Shown piece by piece: positions 18,496-28,314 of a stretch of DNA of 64,000 nt (its first letter is position 1; each line of letters starts with the position of its first letter). Location of the stretch: assembly GCA_003129525.1 (NCBI GenBank), contig CP029329.1, forward strand, positions 337,001-401,000. The letters are read 5' to 3'. The DNA is from Clostridium beijerinckii (GTDB taxonomy: Bacteria > Bacillota > Clostridia > Clostridiales > Clostridiaceae). Below the pieces are notes generated by a model, which saw only the letters and a list, made by a program, of their open reading frames with translations, had not been told where the DNA came from and ran no database searches. The translations under genes and the position numbers were made by a program.

Positions 18496-19242
18496 TTAAT
18501 AATTAGCTATTGCAGAGAAATCAGCAGCAACTAAACTAGCTCCACCAACTAATGCTCCATCTATATCAGACATTTCCATTTGAGCTTTTATTGTGTTTGG
18601 TTTAACTGATCCACCGTATTGAATTCTTACTTTATCAGCAACTTCTGATCCATACATTTCAGTAACCATAGCTCTTATTGCTTTAATTGTTTCATTTGCT
18701 TGTTCATCAGTAGCAGTTTTACCTGTTCCAATTGCCCAAATTGGTTCATAAGCAATAACAAGTTTTTCTGCTTGATCATTTGTTAATCCAGCTATATCAA
18801 CTTTAATTTGAGCTTCGATAACTGTATTAGTAGTTCCATTTTCTCTTTGTTCTAGAGATTCTCCACAGCAAAGAATTGGAGTAATGTTGTGTTCAAAAGC
18901 TTTTTTAACCTTTTTATTTAGTGCTTCATCAGTTTCATTGAAGTATTCTCTTCTTTCACTGTGACCTAAAACAACATATTCAATTCCCATAGCTTCTAGC
19001 ATTCCTGGAGAAACTTCTCCTGTGAAAGCTCCACTTTCTTCAAAGTGCATGTTTTGTGCAGCTACCTTTATATTTGATCCGGCTACTGCCTTTTTAACAG
19101 CATCTAAACATACAAATGTAGGGCATACAACTACGTCACATGTAGCATTTTTAACTAATGGCTTTAATTCTTCTACCATTTTAACTGCTTCATCAATAGT
19201 TTTATTCATTTTCCAGTTTCCTGCAATAATTGCTTTTCTCAT
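18496..19242 (-). CDS. tpiA: Triosephosphate isomerase
   Basis: Interconverts dihydroxyacetone phosphate and glyceraldehyde-3-phosphate. The 248-residue TIM barrel shows the substrate loop GNWKMNK (about 8-14), the catalytic histidine in [10 protein letters not shown] (near 95), the catalytic glutamate in [14 protein letters not shown] (near 167) and the phosphate-binding YGGSVKPNT. The ATG at 19242 follows GAGGTGGATATA; the GTG nine bases earlier lies within that ribosome site. Third enzyme gene of the CggR cluster, with its own terminator. Confidence 0.98.
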   Translation of the reverse strand: MRKAIIAGNWKMNKTIDEAVKMVEELKPLVKNATCDVVVCPTFVCLDAVKKAVAGSNIKVAAQNMHFEESGAFTGEVSPGMLEAMGIEYVVLGHSERREYFNETDEALNKKVKKAFEHNITPILCCGESLEQRENGTTNTVIEAQIKVDIAGLTNDQAEKLVIAYEPIWAIGTGKTATDEQANETIKAIRAMVTEMYGSEVADKVRIQYGGSVKPNTIKAQMEMSDIDGALVGGASLVAADFSAIANY

Positions 19243-19295
19243 TATATCCACCTCATAATTAAAATTTTAATAAGACACATGAAATAAAATAACAT

Positions 19296-19329
19296 ACTTA
19301 AGAAGCTTTTGGCCGAAAGCTTCTTAAGT
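19296..19329. other. Perfect hairpin in the pgk-tpiA gap
   Basis: ACTTAAGAAGCTTT pairs perfectly with AAAGCTTCTTAAGT around a six-base loop (TGGCCG). No T tract follows directly on either strand, so it is unlikely to be a simple terminator. It could be an mRNA-stabilising or processing structure between the pgk and tpiA coding regions. Confidence 0.7.
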
Positions 19330-19458
19330 ACTAATTGAATAAAATTTTTAAGTATACTTTATAATTTTATTAGTAATTACTATTTTAAATTTTCCTTATT
19401 TTAATACATTAGTTGTTAATATATTAAAATAAGAGATATTAATTATTTTTCATATAAA

Positions 19459-20634
19459 TTAGTTATTTAATGCAGCGATTCCTGGTAATACTTTACCTTC
19501 TAAGAATTCAAGAGAAGCACCACCACCAGTTGAGATGTGAGTCATCTTGTCGCCAAATCCTAAGATGTTAACAGCAGCTGCTGAATCTCCACCACCTATA
19601 ATAGTAGTAGCATCTGCATCTGCCATAGCCTTAGCTACTGCAATTGTTCCCTTATTGAAGTTTTCGAATTCGAATACTCCCATAGGTCCATTCCAAATTA
19701 CTGTCTTAGCATCTTTAATAGCATCAGCATATAAATCATCAGTCTTTGGTCCGATATCTAATCCCATGCTTCCAGCTGGAATATTTTGATCTTCTGTAAC
19801 TACAGCTTCTACATCTTTAAATTCTGCAGCAACTCTATGATCTACTGGTAATAAGAATTTAACACCTTTTTCTTCAGCTTTTGTAATCATTTCTTTAGCA
19901 TAGTCAAGTCTATCTTCTTCAACTAATGAAGTTCCGATTTCATATCCTTGAGCTTTTAAGAATGTATAAGCCATTCCACCACCAATAATGATTGTATCAA
20001 CTTTATCTAAAAGATTATTGATAACAGCAATTTTATCAGAAACCTTTGCTCCACCTAAGATAGCAACAAAAGGTCTTACTGGACTTTGAACTGCATTTCC
20101 TAAGAACTTTAATTCTTTTTGAATTAAGTATCCACATACAGCAGTATCAAGATAATCAGTTACTCCAACTGTTGAACAGTGAGCTCTATGAGCTGTTCCA
20201 AATGCATCATTAACAAATACGTCTGCTAATGAAGCTAATTCTTTAGAGAAGTCTGCAATATTCTTAGTTTCTTCTTTTCTGCATCTAGTGTTTTCTAATA
20301 ATACGATGTCTCCATCTTTCATATCAGCAACAGCTTTTTTAGCATTTTCGCCTACAACTTCTTCATCTCTAGCAAAAATAACTTCTTTACCTAGCATTTC
20401 GCTTAATCTTGTAGCAACTGGTGCTAATGATTTTGAAGCATCTTTTCCTAAATGTGAGCAAAGAATAATTTTTGCATTATGTTCTACTAAATACTTGATA
20501 GTTGGAAGTGCTCCAGCTAATCTGTTTTCATCAGTTATAACGCCATCTTTTAATGGTACATTAAAATCACATCTAACTAAAACTTTTTTACCATTTACAT
20601 CTATATCTTCAATTGTCTTTTTATTAAAATCCAT
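19459..20634 (-). CDS. pgk: Phosphoglycerate kinase
   Basis: Transfers phosphate from 1,3-bisphosphoglycerate to ADP. The 391-residue protein has the N-terminal RCDFNVPL substrate loop (about 22-29), the LCSHLGK basic patch, the [12 protein letters not shown] hinge segment (about 195) and the nucleotide-binding C-terminal WNGPMGVFE and GGGDSAAA motifs. GAGGTGAGTTTTA precedes the ATG. It lies 273 bp downstream of gap, a gap that contains a terminator and repeats, so pgk may also be transcribed separately. Confidence 0.98.
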   Translation of the reverse strand: MDFNKKTIEDIDVNGKKVLVRCDFNVPLKDGVITDENRLAGALPTIKYLVEHNAKIILCSHLGKDASKSLAPVATRLSEMLGKEVIFARDEEVVGENAKKAVADMKDGDIVLLENTRCRKEETKNIADFSKELASLADVFVNDAFGTAHRAHCSTVGVTDYLDTAVCGYLIQKELKFLGNAVQSPVRPFVAILGGAKVSDKIAVINNLLDKVDTIIIGGGMAYTFLKAQGYEIGTSLVEEDRLDYAKEMITKAEEKGVKFLLPVDHRVAAEFKDVEAVVTEDQNIPAGSMGLDIGPKTDDLYADAIKDAKTVIWNGPMGVFEFENFNKGTIAVAKAMADADATTIIGGGDSAAAVNILGFGDKMTHISTGGGASLEFLEGKVLPGIAALNN

Positions 20635-20658
20635 TAAAACTCACCTCAAAAAATTATT

Positions 20659-20685
20659 TTATCCGATAGCTAGCATCCGTAACAC
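20659..20685. repeat. 27-bp dispersed repeat, copy 1
   Basis: The sequence TTATCCGATAGCTAG, one variable base, then ATCCGTAACAC recurs at 42937-42963 with one mismatch in 27. Here it is 25 bp upstream of the pgk start. A GC-richer tail to about 20745, unlike the neighbouring DNA, may be the remnant of a longer element. Confidence 0.75.
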
Positions 20686-20758
20686 GCCCTCTTCTTCAAG
20701 TTGGAGATAACGGCTGCACGCTCCTGGACATTGTGACCCTTGTGGTTATAAGTTCAAC

Positions 20759-20802
20759 TAAATTTAGCTGGAGTATAAAACTCCACCTCAAAAGTTTCAC
20801 TT
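20759..20802. repeat. TATAAA-loop hairpin repeat
   Basis: GGAG(T)/(A)CTCC around TATAAA, followed by CACCTCAAAAGTTTCACTT. It closely matches the hairpin at 8399-8434 (loop and TTCACTT flank shared). Confidence 0.6.
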
Positions 20803-20813
20803 TATATGAATAT

Positions 20814-20858
20814 TTTAAAATAGTCTGGCTTTATAGCCTTATACTACAAAACCAGACT
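20814..20858 (-). terminator. gap terminator
   Basis: AGTCTGG/CCAGACT stem with a second small pairing (GGCT/AGCC) in the loop, followed by ATTTTAAAA on the minus strand. It lies 50 bp after the gap stop and may reduce read-through into pgk. Confidence 0.7.
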
Positions 20859-20907
20859 TATTTACTTTAACATAAAATTTGCGCAATTATGTTCAGTTAG
20901 TTTCAAA

Positions 20908-21909
20908 TTACTTTAAGTTAGCGAAGTATCCTAAAGTTCTGATTAATTGGTTAGTGTATGACATTTCGTTATCGTACCAAGAAGCTACTTTAACTAATTG
21001 TTCTCCATTAACTTCCATAACCTTAGTTTGTGTAGCATCGAATAATGATCCGAAGCTGCTTCCTATAATATCACAAGAAACTATTGGATCTTCAGTGTAA
21101 CCAAATGATTCAGTTGCAGCAGCAGCCATAGCAGCATTAATTTCTTCTGCAGTTACTTTCTTATCTAAAGTACAAACTAATTCAGTTAATGAACCAGTTA
21201 TTGTTGGAACTCTTTGAGCTCCTCCATCTAATTTTCCAACTAATGCTGGAATAACTAATCCGATTGCTTTAGCAGCACCTGTTGAGTTAGGAATTATTGA
21301 AGCTGCAGCAGCTCTAGCTCTTCTTAAATCACCATTTCTGTGTGGAGCATCTAAAGTATTTTGATCGTTAGTGTAAGAATGGATTGTAGTCATAAATCCT
21401 TTTGTTAATCCAAATTGATCACTTAATACTTTAGCAAATGGAGCTAAACAGTTAGTAGTACATGAAGCACCTGAAATAACTGTATCTTCTGCTTTTAATA
21501 TATCATGATTTACATTAAATACTACTGTTGGTAGATCATTTCCTGCTGGAGCTGAAATAACAACTTTTTTAGCACCTGCTTTAATATGAGCTGAAGCCTT
21601 TTCTTTTGAAGCAAAGAATCCAGTACATTCTAAAACGATATCTACGTTTAATGCTCCCCAAGGTAAGTTTGCTGGGTTAGAATCAGCAGTTACTTTGATT
21701 TCCTTTCCGTTTACTACGAAAGCTCCTTCTTTAACTTCGATTTCTCCATCGAATCTACCTTGAGCTGAATCATATTTGAATAAGTGAGCTAACATTTTAG
21801 CATCTGTTAAGTCATTGATTGCAACCACATTAAATTCAGGGTTGTTAATCATTAATCTTAAAGCCAATCTACCTATTCTTCCAAAACCATTAATTGCTAC
21901 GTTTACCAT
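20908..21909 (-). CDS. gap: Glyceraldehyde-3-phosphate dehydrogenase
   Basis: Oxidises glyceraldehyde-3-phosphate with NAD+ and phosphate. The 333-residue protein shows the Rossmann loop INGFGRIGR (7-15), the catalytic cysteine in [12 protein letters not shown] (near 150), the TIHSYTNDQ histidine segment and the C-terminal [12 protein letters not shown]. Asp at the end of the second strand ([10 protein letters not shown]) fits NAD+ specificity. GGAGGTAATTGTA precedes the ATG. It directly follows cggR (55-bp gap), the conserved order in Firmicutes. Confidence 0.98.
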   Translation of the reverse strand: MVNVAINGFGRIGRLALRLMINNPEFNVVAINDLTDAKMLAHLFKYDSAQGRFDGEIEVKEGAFVVNGKEIKVTADSNPANLPWGALNVDIVLECTGFFASKEKASAHIKAGAKKVVISAPAGNDLPTVVFNVNHDILKAEDTVISGASCTTNCLAPFAKVLSDQFGLTKGFMTTIHSYTNDQNTLDAPHRNGDLRRARAAAASIIPNSTGAAKAIGLVIPALVGKLDGGAQRVPTITGSLTELVCTLDKKVTAEEINAAMAAAATESFGYTEDPIVSCDIIGSSFGSLFDATQTKVMEVNGEQLVKVASWYDNEMSYTNQLIRTLGYFANLK

Positions 21910-21964
21910 TACAATTACCTCCTAATTATACTTTCTTTTTTTTTATAAAAATAAATTTTACAAA

Positions 21965-23011
21965 CTAATTTAATAACTGAATTTCATTATCTAGTTTTTT
22001 TAGTATTCCATAGGCTGTTGCCTCATCTGTAACTAATACTCCATTTACGTCGTTAAATTCAGTTGATATTATTGACTCAACTTTATTCTGCCCACCAGCC
22101 ACTGCAATATGTGTTTTTATTTTTCTGGCTTCATTGATTTTAATTCCAACAGCGGTAGTTTCTGAGATTATTTTTGAGTCTTTGTTAAAATAACATCCAA
22201 ATGCTTCTCCAACAGCCCCTTTATTAATTAGATTATCTATTTCTAGCTGTGGAACTCCTCTTTTTCTTGCCATCTGAACAGCATTACCTATACCATATAT
22301 TAATATATCTGCTTTATGTATAGTATCTATTACTGCCTTAACGGCTTCTTCCTTAAGTAATGTATCTATTATATCTAAACTTAAGTTTTCCGAAATATGA
22401 AGCATTTTGTATGTACCATTTAGCTTTTTAGCTAAGGTAGCAGCTAAAGTATTTGCTTGAGTTTCAACCTTTTTGCCCATTCCACCTCTTGCAGGTACTA
22501 CTTGGATTTTTGATAAATTTGTTATTTTAGGAAATGCTTCTACAACTTCTTTTAATGTGCTTCCACCTGTTAAAGCTATAATAGAATTATCTTCTAAAAC
22601 ATCTTTTACATAATTTGCACAAGCTTTCCCTAAATCCTTTAACACTAAAGGATTTTCTTCAATGTCTCCTGGGACTATGATTACTTTTTTTAAATTAAGA
22701 AAAGATTCTATTTTCGCCTCAACTTCTGAAAGACCTTTTATTTCATGAATAAAATCATTTAGTTTATATATAAGTTCTATTCCTTCACTTGTAACTGTCA
22801 TTCCAGAAGCATTTATCTCAATTAATCCTTGTTCCTTCAAAAAACCTATTTCTGTTCTTGCTGTTCTTTCACCAACATTTAGAATGTCTGCAAGGACTCG
22901 CCTTCCTATAGGTTCATTATGACAGATTGTCCTGAGTACGTTATACCTTTTCTCTAATGTATTTACGAGCTCAGGAACTATCTTTTTTTGTAATTCTAAT
23001 ATTTCCTGCAA
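21965..23011 (-). CDS. cggR: Central glycolytic genes regulator CggR (SorC family)
   Basis: CggR represses the gapA operon; fructose-1,6-bisphosphate relieves repression. The N-terminal winged helix holds EPIGRRVLADILNVGERTARTEIGFLKEQGLIE, and the rest is a sugar-phosphate isomerase-like effector domain (ALTGGSTLKEV, PARGGMGKKVETQANT, IYGIGNA, AVAGGQNK, VTDEATA). I prefer a TTG start at 23011 (348 residues), eight bases after AAAGGAG. It aligns in length with my recollection of the B. subtilis CggR N-terminus (xxxIxxxQKK). The ATG at 23044 has no ribosome site and lies inside the operator. First gene of the glycolytic operon, autoregulated. Confidence 0.92.
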   Translation of the reverse strand: MQEILELQKKIVPELVNTLEKRYNVLRTICHNEPIGRRVLADILNVGERTARTEIGFLKEQGLIEINASGMTVTSEGIELIYKLNDFIHEIKGLSEVEAKIESFLNLKKVIIVPGDIEENPLVLKDLGKACANYVKDVLEDNSIIALTGGSTLKEVVEAFPKITNLSKIQVVPARGGMGKKVETQANTLAATLAKKLNGTYKMLHISENLSLDIIDTLLKEEAVKAVIDTIHKADILIYGIGNAVQMARKRGVPQLEIDNLINKGAVGEAFGCYFNKDSKIISETTAVGIKINEARKIKTHIAVAGGQNKVESIISTEFNDVNGVLVTDEATAYGILKKLDNEIQLLN

Positions 23012-23029
23012 CTCCAACACTCCTTTGGC

Positions 23030-23096
23030 CACTAAGTGTCCCATATTATTTTATTATGTCCCACAGCTATTATTATAGAACACATTTATAAAATTT
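23030..23096 (-). promoter_or_regulatory. cggR-gap operon promoter and CggR operator
   Basis: On the minus strand a TATAAT box (23072-23077) has a weak TTTAAA-like -35 about 17-18 bases upstream. Just downstream are two direct copies of GGGACA, starting at 23062 and 23042, exactly 20 bases apart. The B. subtilis CggR operator, as I recall it, is a tandem CGGGAC-N6-TGTC arrangement with the same 20-base period, also downstream of the promoter, and works by blocking RNA polymerase. Confidence 0.78.
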
Positions 23097-23253
23097 TAAA
23101 GGCTTTAGGCAAATTTTTTTTATAATATTTCAAAAAACACATAAAAACTCTAATAAATTCAATTATTAGGAAGCTTTCATGTGTGTGTTTACAATATCTT
23201 ACTGCAGAAATTTTTAAAGTCATAGGTCTTTCTCATTAATTCCACATTGATAA

Positions 23254-24645
23254 CTAAAGCCTTTTTCTCATAGAAGAAGCTTTAATGCCTAACTCTTCTC
23301 TATATTTCGCAACTGTTCTACGAGAAATATTCATATCTTTATCTGCTAGCATAGAACTTAATATTTGATCTGAAAGAGGCTTCCCTTTATTTTCTTCGTT
23401 AATTATTTTCTTTATTTCATTTTTTATTTTTATAGTTGATGTATCATCATCATTATTTGAAGATATTCCACTTGCAAATAAATCTTTTATTTTTATAGTT
23501 CCATAACTTGTTAATACATATTTGTCTTTAATTGCTCTGCTTACAGTAGAGTCATGAACTCCAATTACTTCTGCAACTTCTTTTAATATCAAAGGTTTTA
23601 TATATTGTTTACCAAATTTAAAGAACTCCTCTTGTTTACTGATCACACATTCTAAAACCTTATATAGTGTATTTTTTCTTTGCTCTATTGATTTAATTAA
23701 AAATAATGCTTGATTAATCTTATCTTTAACATAATCATTTGTTTTTGAATCTTCATTATTTTGCAAAACATCTTTATAAGTTTTGCTTATCATAAGTCTA
23801 GGTAAAACACTTTCATTCATTAATATGAAAAATTCACCATCTATATTTTTTATTTCAGCATCTGGAATTATGTAATTAACTTCTTCACCTGTATAAAATC
23901 CTCTTGATGGCTTAGGCTCTAGTTTTTTAATTAAATCTCCATATCTCTGTGCTTCTCTTGGTGATATATTAAAATCTTTTCCTATTAATTCATATTTATT
24001 TTCTGCAACATTTTCTAAATGATTTGAAATTATTTTCTCTATTATGTTATCTAAAATATTCAATTTTAAACTCTGAATAAGTAGACATTCTTTGATATTT
24101 CTAGCTCCTATACCATAAGGTTCCAATGATTGAACTATTTTTAAAGCTTTTTCCACTACATCTTCAGATATATTTAATTCTTCAGCAAGTTCTTCTATTG
24201 ATATTTCTAAATAGCCTCTATTATCTAATGACTCAACAATATATTTGCATATAGTTAACATATATTGATCTATATTTACTTCAACTAATTGTTCTTGTAA
24301 ATAATCCTTTAGTGATACCTTTTTTTCAATAAAATTTAGTGGTGAAACCTCTTCACCAGAATAACTTTTTTCTGATCTATCTTTATAATTGTCAGAATAT
24401 AATTCATCAACTATTTCTTTATGATCATATTTATCTTCTATATTCGTTTTTTCATTTATTGGTGCATCATCATATGAAATTACTTCCTCATTGATCTCTA
24501 AAACTGGATTTTCTGAATACTCATTGTCAATATATTCTCTTAAATCATGAAGAGACATTTGTAAAAGCTTTATAGATTGTTGCATATTTTGAGTTAATAT
24601 CAATTTCTGTTCTTGCGTCATCTTCATTCTATAATCTAAATTCAT
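23254..24645 (-). CDS. rpoN: RNA polymerase sigma-54 factor (RpoN/SigL)
   Basis: Sigma-54 directs RNA polymerase to -24/-12 promoters that need an enhancer-binding ATPase. The 463-residue protein has the Gln/Leu-rich region I (QEQKLILTQNMQQSIKLLQMS, about 11-31), an acidic region II, the core-binding region III, and the C-terminal DNA-binding part with the HTH (HDSTVSRAIKDKY) and the RpoN box (ISRRTVAKYREELGI) near 440-455. AAGGGGGATATTT precedes the ATG. It stands upstream of the cggR unit with its own promoter. No sigma-54 activator gene is visible in the window. Confidence 0.97.
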   Translation of the reverse strand: MNLDYRMKMTQEQKLILTQNMQQSIKLLQMSLHDLREYIDNEYSENPVLEINEEVISYDDAPINEKTNIEDKYDHKEIVDELYSDNYKDRSEKSYSGEEVSPLNFIEKKVSLKDYLQEQLVEVNIDQYMLTICKYIVESLDNRGYLEISIEELAEELNISEDVVEKALKIVQSLEPYGIGARNIKECLLIQSLKLNILDNIIEKIISNHLENVAENKYELIGKDFNISPREAQRYGDLIKKLEPKPSRGFYTGEEVNYIIPDAEIKNIDGEFFILMNESVLPRLMISKTYKDVLQNNEDSKTNDYVKDKINQALFLIKSIEQRKNTLYKVLECVISKQEEFFKFGKQYIKPLILKEVAEVIGVHDSTVSRAIKDKYVLTSYGTIKIKDLFASGISSNNDDDTSTIKIKNEIKKIINEENKGKPLSDQILSSMLADKDMNISRRTVAKYREELGIKASSMRKRL

Positions 24646-25002
24646 AAATATCCCCCTTATTACTATTTATCATGACTTTAGTTAAACGTATTCATCACGA
24701 TGATAATTTAATAATTAACAATCTTTCATATAGTATACCCTGTCTTACTATCACAATGCAAGTTAACTATATTAATTTTAATCATAAAAAACATACCTTA
24801 TTTATTATGTCCACGTTAATCCAAATTAATTTAGACATATAAAAAGTATCAGGGTAGTATTATAATCTATTTTGCGCATACTAAGTCATCATGTTTAACT
24901 AATAACTTGATATTAGCCAAGCATCATCCTTATCTAACACAAAACACAACTACATCATTACCTTGTTATTTTCTATATGCCTTACTTAAAATCATATAAC
25001 TC
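24646..25002. other. Gene-free gap between degV and rpoN
   Basis: Nothing coding is visible. It must hold the rpoN promoter. At 24963-24985 the sequence CTTGTTATTTTCTATATGCC matches one end of the AGGCATATG element family (compare 37431-37445), so a decayed copy is present. Confidence 0.55.
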
Positions 25003-25033
25003 AAAAAAATTAAAGAATGTCTTTAATTTTTTA
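25003..25033. terminator. degV terminator
   Basis: ATTAAAGA/TCTTTAAT hairpin with a three-base loop flanked by T tracts in both directions. It lies just after the degV stop. Confidence 0.6.
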
Positions 25034-25046
25034 TTATCTCTTAATA

Positions 25047-25883
25047 TTATTTATTTAAAAATACTAATCCACAACACCCCGGACCTGAATGTATACATAC
25101 AGTTGATCCAACAGGACATTCCACAAAATTAACTTTGTTGCTTTTCATATATACTTTAAGAGCTTCTTTAATTTCAATATTATTTACATCAATTAATATG
25201 ACCGGTACTTCATCATCTAAATTTGCATTTTCTAAATCACTAATAATTTTCTCAATTGATTTTCTATTCCCTCTAATTTTATCTTTTACAGATACAAGAC
25301 CATCTTTTATTTCCAATATTAGCTTTATTCCAAGCATACCGCCAACTATACCAGCTGTCTTAGAAATTCTTCCGCCTCTAACAAGATACTCTAAAGATTC
25401 AAAATAAATTGAAACCTTTATTTTTTCTTTAATAATATTCAATTCTTCTTCAATTTTTGCAATATCATATCCTTTATTTATAAGCTTAGCAGCTTTTATA
25501 ACTAGTATTCCAAGCGCTGCTGTAACATTTTGAGAGTCAATAACAGCTACATCTTTAGTTTCTAATGTTTCCTTTGCTATACATGCTGATTGATATGTTC
25601 CGCTCATTGCAGAAGACATATGAATTGATATAATTTTATATCCTTCACTCAGATATTTCTTGTATGCCTCAATAAATCTATTTGGAATAACTTGAGCTGT
25701 AGTTGGAAATATACCCTCCTTTTCTATTCTTTCAAATACTTTCTGAGGATTTATTTCAACTCCATCTAAATAACTTTCTTCACCAAAGTTTATTAATAAT
25801 GGTAAAACTTCTATATCATACTTCTCATATATTTCTTTGGATAAATCAGCAGTACTATCTGTTATGATTTTTATCTTTTCCAT
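25047..25883 (-). CDS. DegV family fatty-acid-binding protein
   Basis: DegV proteins bind a fatty acid; in some Gram-positives (FakB) they present it to the kinase FakA for phosphorylation. The 278-residue protein begins with the family signature IITDSTADLSKEIYEKYDIEVLPL and has TTAQVIPNRF, the ligand-pocket SSAMSGTYQSA and LVRGGRISKTAG. It ends with an unusual Cys-containing GPGCCGLVFL. The gene lies 20 bp downstream of trmL and is probably co-transcribed with it. No FakA homologue is nearby, so the specific lipid role is inferred from the family only. Confidence 0.92.
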   Translation of the reverse strand: MEKIKIITDSTADLSKEIYEKYDIEVLPLLINFGEESYLDGVEINPQKVFERIEKEGIFPTTAQVIPNRFIEAYKKYLSEGYKIISIHMSSAMSGTYQSACIAKETLETKDVAVIDSQNVTAALGILVIKAAKLINKGYDIAKIEEELNIIKEKIKVSIYFESLEYLVRGGRISKTAGIVGGMLGIKLILEIKDGLVSVKDKIRGNRKSIEKIISDLENANLDDEVPVILIDVNNIEIKEALKVYMKSNKVNFVECPVGSTVCIHSGPGCCGLVFLNK

Positions 25884-25903
25884 ATATCTTCATTCCTCTT
25901 CGT

Positions 25904-26365
25904 TTATTTCATATTAGGAAATCCTATTTGTCTTAAAGCTTCATAAGCAATTATAGCTGCTGTATTTGACAAATTTAAACTTCTAGTACTTGATTTTATC
26001 ATAGGAACTCTAAGGCCAGTATGTCTATTATGCACTGCTTCCGGAACTCCACTAGATTCTCTTCCAAACATTATAAAATCTCCTTCTTCAAAGGCAATTT
26101 CATCAAAATGGGTTCCTCCATGAGTAGTGGCTAAAAATATTCTTTTATCTCCGTATTTATTTATAAAATCTTCATAGCTTTCATGTATTTCTAATTGTAA
26201 GTCTTTCCAATAATCTAAACCTGCTCTTCTAACTTGTTTATCATTTATTTCAAATCCTAATGGTTTTATTAAATGCAATTTACTATCTGTAAGAACACAA
26301 GTTCTTGCAATATTGCCTGTATTTTGGGGTATTTCAGGTTCATATAATACTATATTTAAATTCAA
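25904..26365 (-). CDS. trmL: tRNA (cytidine/uridine-34-2'-O)-methyltransferase TrmL
   Basis: A SPOUT-fold enzyme that methylates the wobble ribose of certain tRNAs with SAM. The sequence shows IVLYEPEIPQNTGNIARTC, RRAGLDYW, the knot segment FMFGRESSGVPE and the SAM-binding LRVPMIKSSTRSLNLSNTAAII. I chose a TTG start at 26365 (153 residues), five bases after AGGAGAAGGTG, because it places NLNIVLYEPEIPQN at the N-terminus as in other family members. The longer frame opening with TTG at 26392 lies upstream of that ribosome site. Confidence 0.92.
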   Translation of the reverse strand: MNLNIVLYEPEIPQNTGNIARTCVLTDSKLHLIKPLGFEINDKQVRRAGLDYWKDLQLEIHESYEDFINKYGDKRIFLATTHGGTHFDEIAFEEGDFIMFGRESSGVPEAVHNRHTGLRVPMIKSSTRSLNLSNTAAIIAYEALRQIGFPNMK

Positions 26366-26546
26366 AACTTCACCTTCTCCTATTTTTATCAAAAAATCAG
26401 TCCACTTTTATTTTAAAATTATACTATACGGTTCAGAACAAGTCAAAATATTCATTGCCTAATCATATAGATATAATTTAAAATTTATATCACTTTAACT
26501 TTTAACTCAAACTTATTTACTAATTTTAGGCTTTCTGACTTTTTAC

Positions 26547-26608
26547 AATTAAAAAACATATTTTCTTTAATACATTCATCTCAATTTCAAAGAAAATATG
26601 TTTTAATT
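26547..26608 (-). terminator. Terminator of the VanW-family gene
   Basis: AAAACATATTTTCTTT pairs with AAAGAAAATATGTTTT around a 22-base loop, and T residues follow on the minus strand. It lies about 20 bp beyond the stop. Confidence 0.75.
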
Positions 26609-26629
26609 CTATTCTAAATATTTAATTTA

Positions 26630-28114
26630 TTATGCTGGGTTTGCTATTGTAGGTGGTGTTACTGGCGGTGTTGATGTTGGTGGTATTGTTGGCGTAACAG
26701 TTGTCGCCGGTTGCGTTCCTTTTTTAACCACGATTCCAACACTTGCATAATTATCTGTTGATATAACTTCCCTCTTGACTTCTACTCCATTTTCATAAGT
26801 GACTTGATATGATCTTGCTTTATATCCAATCATCCCTATTCCTTCACTCACTTCTTTACCTTCTGGCAAACTACTATCTGCTACTACCTTAGTTTCAGGT
26901 GGTATAGTTTGAAGAACTTCATTTACCATATCATATGTTTTTCCGTTTAATGCACTAGTATCTCCATATATATTATAAATCATTACTTTGCCTGCAGTAC
27001 TTCCTTTAATATAAATAGGGAAATCATAAGTATTTTTAAACTTGTAATCTAAATAACCATAAGAAACTGTTGCATCAAGTCCTGGCTGTGCATAACCTAC
27101 TACCATAGAATGATTTGTTCTTTCAACAGATCTTAAGTTAGCTTTCATTACTGCTCTATAAATAGCAGTAGATACTTGACATATACCCCCACCAATTCCT
27201 GGTTCTACTTTATTTCCTACATATGTTCCAGCTTCTTGATATCCTCTTTCAATTGTTCTAGGTCCTACGACATCATTAAAACTAAATGTTTCTCCTGGCA
27301 TAACTATAGTTCCATTTATTGCAGCAGTTGCTATTTCTATATTAGTACTTCTACCTGCTGCAGATGTAGCGTAGTTAGATGAGAAAGTCCCCATTACACC
27401 TTTTATTTTAGATAAATCTTCGTTAGTTATTCTTGGTTTCGTTATTTCTAACTCTACTGTTGCTTTATTCGTAGAATTAAGCTCCTCGTTTATATTTTCT
27501 TTTAACGTTTTGTCTAACACATCTAAATTTATTGTTCTTCCTTCGGTTCCAGACTTAACAACTATCTTACCATTTTCCACACTAATTGTAGCATCCTTAG
27601 CTAATTCTGTAACATCCTTTTGTAATTTCTCTTCATATTTTTTTAATTGTTCTTCATCATATGAAAGGCCTAATGAAATCTGACTTTTTTCATCATCCGA
27701 ATTTTTTATGGCCATATATTTCTTAAAAATTCCATTTTCTTTTCCAAATTTATAAGCTTGTTCTACTGCTACATCTATATCATATTTTGGCATTATATCT
27801 GAATAAATAAGTTCGTATTGCTTGTCCCCTATAACTATAGGTAATTTTTTATTGCTTATAGCTGTTTCAAATGTTTCAGTAAGCTTATTTTTTGCTTCTT
27901 CCTTAGTCATACCTCCAAGATCCACATCTTGTACAGTTACTCCTGGATATATTTTATTATCCCACTCTTTAACTATACTTTTTATTGATAATGAATATGC
28001 AGCTAATGCCGCAACTCCTATTACTATAAACGCTGCTATTACTAACATAATATTCTTTCGTTTCTTTATAATTTTCTTGGAAGCTCGTGCTCTTTTACCT
28101 GTTCCTTTTTCCAC
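26630..28114 (-). CDS. VanW-family membrane-anchored cell-wall protein
   Basis: This 494-residue protein has a basic cytoplasmic N-terminus (KRARASKKIIKKRKN), one transmembrane helix (about residues 22-45) and an extracellular region. Two YoaR-type putative peptidoglycan-binding domains cover about 60-235 (IYPGVTVQDVDLGGMTKEEAKNKL). A VanW domain follows (about 240-385; PGETFSFNDVVGPRT, GIGGGICQVST), then a G5-like domain (QTIPPETKV, YQVTYENGVEV) and a Pro/Thr-rich tail. The start is a GTG at 28114, eight bases after AAAGGAG. VanW occurs in some vancomycin clusters, but this architecture is common in clostridia and does not imply resistance. Role unknown; a wall-associated function is inferred. 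Confidence 0.85.
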   Translation of the reverse strand: MEKGTGKRARASKKIIKKRKNIMLVIAAFIVIGVAALAAYSLSIKSIVKEWDNKIYPGVTVQDVDLGGMTKEEAKNKLTETFETAISNKKLPIVIGDKQYELIYSDIMPKYDIDVAVEQAYKFGKENGIFKKYMAIKNSDDEKSQISLGLSYDEEQLKKYEEKLQKDVTELAKDATISVENGKIVVKSGTEGRTINLDVLDKTLKENINEELNSTNKATVELEITKPRITNEDLSKIKGVMGTFSSNYATSAAGRSTNIEIATAAINGTIVMPGETFSFNDVVGPRTIERGYQEAGTYVGNKVEPGIGGGICQVSTAIYRAVMKANLRSVERTNHSMVVGYAQPGLDATVSYGYLDYKFKNTYDFPIYIKGSTAGKVMIYNIYGDTSALNGKTYDMVNEVLQTIPPETKVVADSSLPEGKEVSEGIGMIGYKARSYQVTYENGVEVKREVISTDNYASVGIVVKKGTQPATTVTPTIPPTSTPPVTPPTIANPA

Positions 28115-28314
28115 TCGATCTTCTCCTTTCAAGGACTTAGTAGTGTTTTAATAATCTAAAAGTCATATTTTTATTATCACTTTTAAATACATTATTGCTA
28201 AAAATTTACACTAATATTAAATTTTCACCAATGTTTTTATTATATCATATTCAAACTGTTATATGATAGTAATTTTATTATATATGATCTTAAATATGAG
28301 TTAAACTTTAGATA

